A program made the translations under genes and the position numbers. 64,000 bases of DNA from Pyropia yezoensis (taxonomy: Eukaryota; Rhodophyta; Bangiophyceae; Bangiales; Bangiaceae). Positions within the stretch are counted from its first letter, which is position 1. Each line of letters opens with the position of its first letter. The notes under the pieces are model-generated. The model did not search any database, was not told the origin of the DNA, and saw only the letters and a program-made list of their open reading frames with translations. The stretch spans positions 24,712,020 through 24,776,019 of the forward strand of contig CM020620.1 of the NCBI GenBank assembly GCA_009829735.1. Reading direction: 5' to 3'. Below, one piece after another: positions 57,949 to 64,000 of this stretch.

Positions 57949-59226
57949 TCAACCCGCCATAGGCGGGTAGGGAGCCGTCAACGACAGATACGGGGCTCCC
58001 CCCGGGTGATAGTCAAAGTCGGGATACCGACCGGTACTGCCCACCGTCTCCCCAAACGCAACCGGCTCCGCCGCCGACGCAACCCCCCGAGCACTAGCCG
58101 GGTAGTCAATCTCCCGCGGCAACGCGGGAGCAATCAGGTCGCATATCCCGAAGTTGGGGTCGAGGTAGACCTCACCCCGTCCCACCCGGGTGCGCCAGAG
58201 CTGCGCATGCCGGTCGTCCGGCTGACTCAGGATCCAATGGTGTTCCACCCGGACCGCGTTCGGCTGGTTGACCAGCCGCACCAACTCCCGCTCCCAGCTC
58301 GGGTCCACCTTGACGCGCCGGGAGGACTCTCCACGGGGATGCACCAGGTGGAAGTCCACCCGCATACGCCCATCGGACTCCATCGACTCTTGCACCGTGA
58401 GGCCTCGAACCCGAGCCACCAAGTCGGACATCGACATGGCGGGTTGACCCGCCGCCACGGCGACGCCGCCACCCAACGGGGCAACCCGGGCAGGACCAGG
58501 AAGAATCGGGGGCGCCGGGGGACGCACCACCGGCAGAGGGGCCGACGCCGGAGGTGGACGAGGCCGAGGAGGAAGAAGAAGGGCGGGCGCCCGCCCGGAG
58601 TAGCTCCCGGTGTCAACCGCCATGGGGGAAGGAGCGTCTTGACCGCTCGACACCCGCGGCACCGCGGGTATGGTACCGGCGCCGGCACCACCCGTCGACG
58701 TAGCCCCCGCCTCGGAAGGGGAAGGCACTTGGACAGCCTCCGGAGCCGGAGCACCGGCCGTGCGGACACCCGCACCGTCTTGACTCGCCGCACCGGGTGT
58801 CGCACCGCCACCACCACCCGCGTCAATGTCGGGACCGCCTCGAGGGGTCACCGCCCGGACACCCGGACCACCTTGACCAGCCGGAGTCGGCTGCGGGTCG
58901 CCACCTCCGCCGCAGGGCGGGCCATCTTGGGGTAGCTGCGGTGAGCCGGCACCGGCACCAGGCTCCATCCGGGCAGCCGGCAGAGGGGGGGTAGAAGCCG
59001 CCACGCGCGGTTGACCGCCGGGTTGACCTCCGGCTGACGGCACCGTCGTGCCGCTGCACACGGACGACAGTCCTCCGGCCGACAGACGGACGGACGCAGC
59101 AGGCGCGTCGTCGTCAGACGAGCTCACCCCGTAACGCGCGGCGTCGGGACCGACAGGCGCGTCGTCCTCCATCTCCTCCCCGATCAGGAGGTCTTCCTCC
59201 TCTTCAAGCACCTGGGGATAGGACAT
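57949..59226 (-). CDS. Element 2 antisense ORF, proximal half
   Basis: Open from 59457. The chosen start is ATG 59226 (MSYPQVLEEEEDLLIGEE), because the part above it is low-complexity; this gives about 425 residues. An acidic start and a Pro/Gly/Ala-rich linker (to about residue 270) precede a folded part. That part holds MSMSDLVARVRGLTVQE, VDFHLVHP and HHWILSQPDDRHAQLWRTR, then YLDPNFGICDLIAPALP. The last two align with VYLIIPEPRRTDVWYRRTR and LPDGVVCDLPALL of element 1. It ends PMAG just where the distal half opens. No known family was recognised. Confidence 0.62.
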   Translation of the reverse strand: MSYPQVLEEEEDLLIGEEMEDDAPVGPDAARYGVSSSDDDAPAASVRLSAGGLSSVCSGTTVPSAGGQPGGQPRVAASTPPLPAARMEPGAGAGSPQLPQDGPPCGGGGDPQPTPAGQGGPGVRAVTPRGGPDIDAGGGGGATPGAASQDGAGVRTAGAPAPEAVQVPSPSEAGATSTGGAGAGTIPAVPRVSSGQDAPSPMAVDTGSYSGRAPALLLPPRPRPPPASAPLPVVRPPAPPILPGPARVAPLGGGVAVAAGQPAMSMSDLVARVRGLTVQESMESDGRMRVDFHLVHPRGESSRRVKVDPSWERELVRLVNQPNAVRVEHHWILSQPDDRHAQLWRTRVGRGEVYLDPNFGICDLIAPALPREIDYPASARGVASAAEPVAFGETVGSTGRYPDFDYHPGGAPYLSLTAPYPPMAG

Positions 59227-59457
59227 GATAACGGGTGCGGAGTCCCCCGCGCCCACAAGCCGTCGACGGCTACGACCCGGTACGGTGGGATAACCGGGAC
59301 GAGCCAGGGAAGCGCGGGCACCCGCGCTTATGACCACAAACGGCCACGAGAAGCGCCGCAGGCACGCGGGTCGACCCGCGCCCCACGGGGCTACGAACGC
59401 GCTCCACCCAGGCACCTGGGCGGGGCGGGGCCACACCCCCACACCCGGGGTAAGCAA

Positions 59458-59803
59458 GGGGGGTCACCCCCAACCGACCCCACTCAACGCGGGCAGCCCC
59501 CGCCCCCCACTCAATCGTCCACACGAGAGGGGCCCCCCTACCACCAGGCACCTGGTGGCGGATCCGCTTGCACCACCCCTCGGAAAGGGGGGTCGTGAAC
59601 AGCAACCCGCATCGGGAATTTAACGGTCCAGAAAACGGATCGTGTGTGTGTACCACACAAAGGGGGGCACCCCCCTCAGACAACCTCGAAAAGGGGTGTC
59701 TGTCGCGACGGGGCGCAAAGCCCCACCCGACTGGTAAACGGTCACGCGACCCACTTACATTCGGTAACCCGAATGCAACTCGACCCGAGGACGGGCCGAA
59801 TCT
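59458..59803. other. Element 2 3' untranslated segment
   Basis: No gene seen. It would contain the promoter side of the antisense transcript. Confidence 0.5.
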
Positions 59804-59813
59804 AAGGGGGGGA
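59804..59813 (+). other. Element 2 polypurine tract
   Basis: AAGGGGGGGA followed by TA and then the 3' LTR. Position and composition are as expected. Confidence 0.85.
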
Positions 59814-59815
59814 TA

Positions 59816-60179
59816 TGTAGCAATATGGTTGTCCGTATTGTGACCCTAATATTAGGGGGGGCTACTTCTAATCCTTAACTTTCAATTTGAGAGTCCGTAC
59901 TGGTCACGGTATCTATAAGTTACGTATGACCAGAGGGACTTCCATCTTGGGGTGGAGGGTAGTTAGTAGTGTCTCCGAGGGTTTATAACGAGGGGGCCGG
60001 CGGCGAATCCACCGCCGGCCAAGGTAGAACAACAAACCCCTCCCATTTGGGCTCCCATCTTGGTCCCGTGGCTTGCGCTCCAAGGACAGCAACCTTGGCC
60101 TCCCGGTGACGTTGGTGCCGATCCCCCTTGGTGAGTGTTCCCTGAGAGTGGACGTGCGACGGATCCCTATTGTGCTACA
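59816..60179 (+). repeat. Element 2 3' LTR (364 bp)
   Basis: Same as the 5' LTR except for one extra G in the run near 59854 and one base in TTACGTAT/CGACC. It is followed by GGACA. Confidence 0.95.
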
Positions 60180-60184
60180 GGACA
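60180..60184 (+). repeat. Target site duplication of element 2 (right)
   Basis: GGACA, identical to 49375-49379. Both copies lie in intron sequence. Confidence 0.92.
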
Positions 60185-60223
60185 CTGAAGACACAACAGA
60201 TGCGAGACCGAGGGGCCACATAC

Positions 60224-61693
60224 AGGAATGACAGGCGCAGTCGGGTGGTGCGTGTACAATGTTGCCGGCTCTTTGACGATGGCGTGCCGCTCCTCCCGCT
60301 TAGTGCCGCAGCTCCCGCAGTACGACTCGACAAGAAGCTTGCCCTTCGCATGAACGTGTCCAAGCCTGCACGATACTTCCATAATCTGGTCCATCACTGC
60401 CAGGTCCGCTGCCTTGTTGCCGTCGACTGACGACATGCGGGCGGAGTACAGACCGTGCCAGTCCGCAGTGCGTGCCCATGCCTCACCATCCGCTCTTTCC
60501 CCTGCACACGGAAGCATGTTGCGCGAGGTACGCCGGGAGATGCTGCCCTCTGCAATGTCGTCGCTGCCACGCACCGTGTCGGACACTAGCTGCTCTATGC
60601 CCTCATCTTCATCTGCAGCGGAAAGAAAGGGAGATCGCTGCGCCTTGGCCCCCTTCGACATCTTGGACTTAGACAGGACGTCGCTAGGCACGTTGGCACC
60701 AGACGTCGCCTGATGGACAGCATTCAAAGGTCGAGCTACCTTGACGTGTCCACAACGACCGCGAAAACGACGGCAGCCAGGCGCAATGCAGCTCGCCACG
60801 TTCCCAACCGTGAAGGACACGATGGAATAAACAGACTGGTACAGCACCGCCCATACCACCGTTGAGCCAAACTGCATGGGGCGCGCGTAATCGGCACAGC
60901 CCTCGCCGAGCCGCATGCGTGACCGAAACTTGGCCACAGAAATGCCCGACCTCGCAATGCACCGCTTGAGAACAGCTGTGTGACGGCAATCAGAGCTGCG
61001 CGACGTCGCGGACAACAGCACAGCATTCTGAGTCCCGCAAAAGCAGGAGCACATCAGTCCTCCTCGTGAAGACACCCAAAGGATCGCATCCCGCTTCGCC
61101 CCGCCAAACCGCAGAAAGATAGCCCGAGAGCGCGACAATGGGTCGCCGGTGATGTGTGCAGTCACAGAGGAGGCACTTCTCCCGACGACAGTACCCGAGG
61201 GAAGCCCGCAGCAACGCAGCACGCATGCCGTCAGGGCCACCTCCGTGTCGTCATTCGTACCCAGAGCAGGATCTGATCTCGCGAGTCGACGGCCGGGCAA
61301 CACAGCAGCCACGGGAGGACGCGGGAGAACAACAGGTACGTCCGACTCTTGCAGATCATCGTCGCCGCCAGAGTCTTGCGCGACCGGGCGGGGTGCCGGC
61401 GGACGCGCCACACTAGTACGCAGAGCAGATCGCGGTGCGTCCGTCCCCCGCGCATCCGCGACACAGACCCCCGCTCTCACTGCACCTGGCTCGGGTGCCA
61501 CAGGCCGCAAAGACCAGCCAGGTAGAGCAGGTACGGCGTTGCCCCCAGCTGCGCTTCCCACGACCACAGTGCCGAGGTCATGGAGGCCACGATTGGCCAG
61601 GTGGTTGTAGACCTGCCCAACTGCAATCTTGAGGGGTGGGACCGAGAAGGAAACGGGGTCATGGAAGAGCTGCTCATCGTCCGATTCAGGCAT
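60224..61693 (-). CDS. Zisupton/KDZ-type transposase with Ulp1 protease, exon 1
   Basis: First exon, 490 codons, from ATG 61693 (MPESDDEQLFHD). After a linker rich in Pro/Ala/Asp it carries the SWIM-like and cysteine-cluster zinc motifs typical of KDZ transposases. These are GLMCSCFCGTQ with SSDCRHTAVL (about 61060-60960), a second one, SCIAPGCRRFRGRCGHVKVA (about 60790), and near the end YCGSCGTKREERH. A donor, GTATGT, follows HPTAPVIP. Splicing to 49243 gives a protein of about 1557 residues. If transcripts instead read into the LTR of element 2, the frame stops after about 20 foreign codons, giving a zinc-finger-only product. The gene is probably the transposase of a large DNA element whose other cargo lies at 35-43 kb. 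Confidence 0.84.
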
Positions 61694-62169
61694 TTCCTGA
61701 ACCCCAGCATTGACCGTCCGGCGTCGACGCCGGCGTCACGATGAGAACAGCCACGGGAAGTAGAACTCCAACCGGCCGCGTGAGATCACAGCCACCGACG
61801 ACAGCCACGGGTATGGGCTGCAACACAACCACCTGGAGGGCGCCGCCATTCACGAGAAACAGAACTGCGAGGGACAGCCCCGACACACGGACGCCGAGTG
61901 GCGGACGGAGAGTGCCGCGATGGACGCCTGGGACCGCGCTAGCGTCGTGCACGGTGGTGGGGACCGCGACCGAAACACGTGTCAATGCGGCGGCACGCGC
62001 ATTGGTGTGGGTACGTCAGCCCACTCGAGGTCGAACTGCAATCAACAACGTAACACGCTTTCAAAGAAAGCATTATTCCAATACATTGTTCCCAGAAGTG
62101 AGGTTCAGGCAGAGTCGGCGACATTGCGCTGGCCACAGTGCCTCGAGCGGCCGCCCCAACCCCCCGCAA
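61694..62169. other. Upstream region of the transposase gene
   Basis: No gene seen. About 480 bp between the transposase start and the satellite. A divergent frame begins here but runs into the repeat and has no motif. Confidence 0.5.
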
Positions 62170-63235
62170 GAGCCCCCGGGGGCCGATTCTGGGGGGGGGG
62201 GGGGGCGCCAGAACGGCCGCCGGAGATTTGGGCGCGCAATATTCGCACCCAAAAGAGCGCCAAAACATGCGGCGGAGGGGGAGGCGCCAGCGGTGCCCGA
62301 TTGACCCCCCCACCCCCCCCCCCAGAGCCCCCGGGGGCCGATTCTGGGGGGGGGGGCGGGGGCGCCAGAACGGCCGCCGGAGATTTGGGCGCGCAATATT
62401 CGCACCCAAAAGAGCGCCAAAACATGCGGCGGAGGGGGAGGCGCCAGCGGTGCCCGATTGACCCCCCCACCCCCCCCCCCAGAGCCCCCGGGGGCCGATT
62501 CTGGGGGGGGGCGCGGCGCCAGAACGGCCGCCGGAGATTTGGGCGCGCAATATTCGCACCCAAAAGAGCGCCAAAACATGCGGCGGTGGGGGAGGCGCCA
62601 GGGCGGTGCTCGAGCAACCCCCCCACCGCTCCCCCCCCAGAGCCCCCGGGGGCCGATTTTGGGGGGGGAGAGAGCGCCAGATCAGCCGTCGGAGATCTGG
62701 GCGCGCAATATTCGCACCCAAAAGTGCACGCAAATGAGCGGTCGAGGAGGGGGCGCGAGGGCGGTGCCGGAACGCCCCCCCCCCCCCCTCCAGAGCGCCC
62801 GGGGGCCGATTTTGGGGGGGGGGAGAGCGCCAGAGCGGCCGCCGGAGATCGGGGCGCGCAATATTTGCACCCAAAAGTGCACCAAAATCAGCGGTGGAGG
62901 AGGGGGCGTTAGGGCAGTGCCAGGACGCCCCGCCCCCCCCCAAGAGCCTTTTGGGGCCGATTCTGGGGGGGGGGGGGGCCGCCATAATGGCCGCCTGAGA
63001 TTTGGGCGCGTAATATTCGTACCCGAAAGTGCGCCAAAATGAGCGGTGGAGGAGGGGGCGCCAGGGCGGTGCCGGAACGCCCCCCCCCCCCCCCCCAGAG
63101 CCCCCTGGGGCCGATTCTGGTGGGGTAGGGGGAGCCAGATCGGCCGCCTGAGATCTGGGCGCGCACTATTTGTACCCAAAAGTGCCCGAAAAAGAGCGCT
63201 GGAGGGGGGTGCGACGGGGCGCTGGGGGCTCATAC
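62170..63235. repeat. Satellite array, unit about 151-158 bp
   Basis: Seven units start with GAGCCCCCGGGGGCCGATTCT or variants at 62170, 62325, 62482, 62640, 62793, 62944 and 63098. Each has a G run, CGGCCGCCGGAGAT, the core TTGGGCGCGCAATATTCGC followed by ACCCAAAA, and a C run. The core forms a 9-bp stem with one mismatch. The first three units are nearly identical and later ones diverge, which suggests recent growth on the side of the transposase gene. Confidence 0.93.
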
Positions 63236-64000
63236 CGTCCAGATCGCTGAAACCTGAACATCTCAGGACAACTGTCGGACACTGGAAGGGGGGCCACCTC
63301 CTTGGTCTACCCCAGGGCAAGTGAGGGGTCGCACTGTACCCCTGCGCACCCACTTTCGCGCACCCTCTTGGCTGCGGCGCGACCGGCGCTCCCCTGGGGT
63401 CTCTCCCAGTGGCTGTCTATTTGGCGACGGTGAGCACCGCCGGTGTATGTCCGACGTGCCCTGGAGGAGGGGGTGTGCAGGGGACGAGTGGGGGGAGCAA
63501 GGTGGGGGCACCGGCGGCGGCGGGTATGTGTCCAACACACCCTGGAGGAGCTGCTGGTGCGGCTGCTACCGGTGGGGAGGCGGCTGATGCTGGCGGGGGT
63601 GCAGCTGCTGCCTGGGGTGGCGCTGCTATCGGCGTGTGGGCGGCTGCTGCCTGTGGCGGGGCGGGGGGGCGGGTGTTACCGGGGCGGGGGGCCGGCTGCT
63701 ACAGGCGGGGGGGCGGCTGCTACCGGCGGGGGGTCGGCTGCTGCCGGCGGGGGGGGTGCTGCTGGTGTGCAGCCGGCCGGGGGGGAGGCGTCCGCTGGTG
63801 GGGGGGCGGGGCGGCTGCTGCTACCTGGGTGGGGCAGCGGCTGCTACCGGCGCGGTCGGCCGGCTGCTGCTGTGTGGGTGCGGGCTGCTACCGGCTGGGG
63901 GTGCGGCTGCCTGGATGGGGAGGCGCCTGCATACGGGGCGGGTGGGCGGCTGCTGCCGGCGGGGGGGTGGGGCTGCTACCCGGGCGGTGGGGCGGGCTGC
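63236..64000. repeat. GC-rich short degenerate repeats
   Basis: From about 63550 the sequence is made of diverged copies of GGCGGCTGCTACCGGCGGGG. Frames are low-complexity. The first 300 bp hold nothing recognisable. Confidence 0.6.

Larger units (their letters stand above)
49380..60179 (+). mobile_element. Element 2: complete Ty3/gypsy chromodomain retrotransposon
   Basis: A 10,800-bp element, opposite in orientation to the transposase gene it sits in. LTRs are 363 and 364 bp (TGTAGCAA...GTGCTACA) and differ by one G in a G run and one C/T change, so it is young. The order is primer-binding site, gag, pol in the -1 frame, two antisense ORFs, polypurine tract and 3' LTR. It is a different family from element 1 (no obvious LTR similarity; diverged proteins) but has the same architecture, including the frameshift heptamer and the antisense accessory gene. 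Confidence 0.95.
49244..60223 (-). other. Intron of the transposase gene, carrying element 2
   Basis: On the minus strand exon 1 ends at 60224 before GTATGT (60223-60218). Exon 2 begins at 49243 after TTGTATTCAG. Both sides are in phase 0, so HPTAPVIP is followed by VVVGSWKC without changing frame. Without element 2 and one target copy the intron would be 175 bp. It is now 10,980 bp. The donor, acceptor and frame agreement make the intron convincing; splicing across the insertion has not been shown. Confidence 0.82.

Noticed and set aside
57937-58935. Plus-strand Arg-rich frame of 332 codons in element 2
   Set aside because: Shadow of the conserved minus-strand ORF; no homologous frame at this position in element 1.
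60167-60223. Extension of transposase exon 1 into the LTR
   Set aside because: The last codons come from intron and LTR sequence; the donor at 60223 and in-frame acceptor at 49244 explain the gene better.

Overview
This window reads as nuclear DNA of a GC-rich, intron-poor eukaryote. Most host sequence is extremely GC-rich, with G or C homopolymers up to 28 nt. The few supportable introns are short GT-AG introns, and the best conserved host gene is a TMEM62-like membrane metallophosphoesterase. A bangiophyte red alga (Porphyra/Pyropia type) fits this composition, but no marker in the window proves it. More than half of the window is mobile or repetitive DNA.

Layout. 1-7.8 kb: a dead Tc1/mariner-IS630-like transposase (955-1996) and degenerate tandem repeats (3.2-5.2 kb). 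7.8-20 kb: host-like genes. These are a START-like candidate with a C-terminal membrane anchor (7857-9917, +), the TMEM62-like phosphoesterase (about 14065-10178, -) with frame breaks at homopolymers, a two-exon secreted Cys-rich protein (15246-14470, -), and an orphan acidic exon (19348-19940, +). 21.4-22.2 kb: a 190-bp tandem repeat. 22.3-23.3 kb: a second, better preserved Tc1-like transposase with one frame break.

23.4-35.9 kb: a palindromic locus. Two arms of about 476 bp in inverted orientation flank a 228-bp satellite array. A complete 10.2-kb Ty3/gypsy chromovirus-type retrotransposon (element 1, 24141-34345) is inserted at a satellite unit boundary, with a 5-bp target duplication and apparently identical LTRs.

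35.4-63.2 kb: what looks like a large DNA transposon or its remains. It holds a Cys-rich zinc-binding-type gene (+), a 965-aa orphan gene (+), a PIF1-like helicase (-), and a Zisupton/KDZ-type transposase fused to a Ulp1/SENP (C48) protease (-). A second complete gypsy element (element 2, 49380-60179) sits inside a phase-0 GTATGT...CAG intron of the transposase gene. Splicing would therefore still give one continuous frame of about 1557 codons. A satellite with a period of about 155 bp (62170-63235) lies on the far side of the transposase gene.

The two gypsy elements are different families but share an unusual design. In both, pol is in the -1 frame behind a canonical slippery heptamer, G GGA AAC, at the end of gag. 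In both, a homologous accessory protein is encoded antisense between pol and the 3' LTR, as one long ORF in element 1 and two overlapping ORFs in element 2. The conserved antisense gene and the Zisupton/Ulp1/PIF1/orphan cluster are the most novel-looking content. All family assignments were read from motifs by eye; no database search was run.
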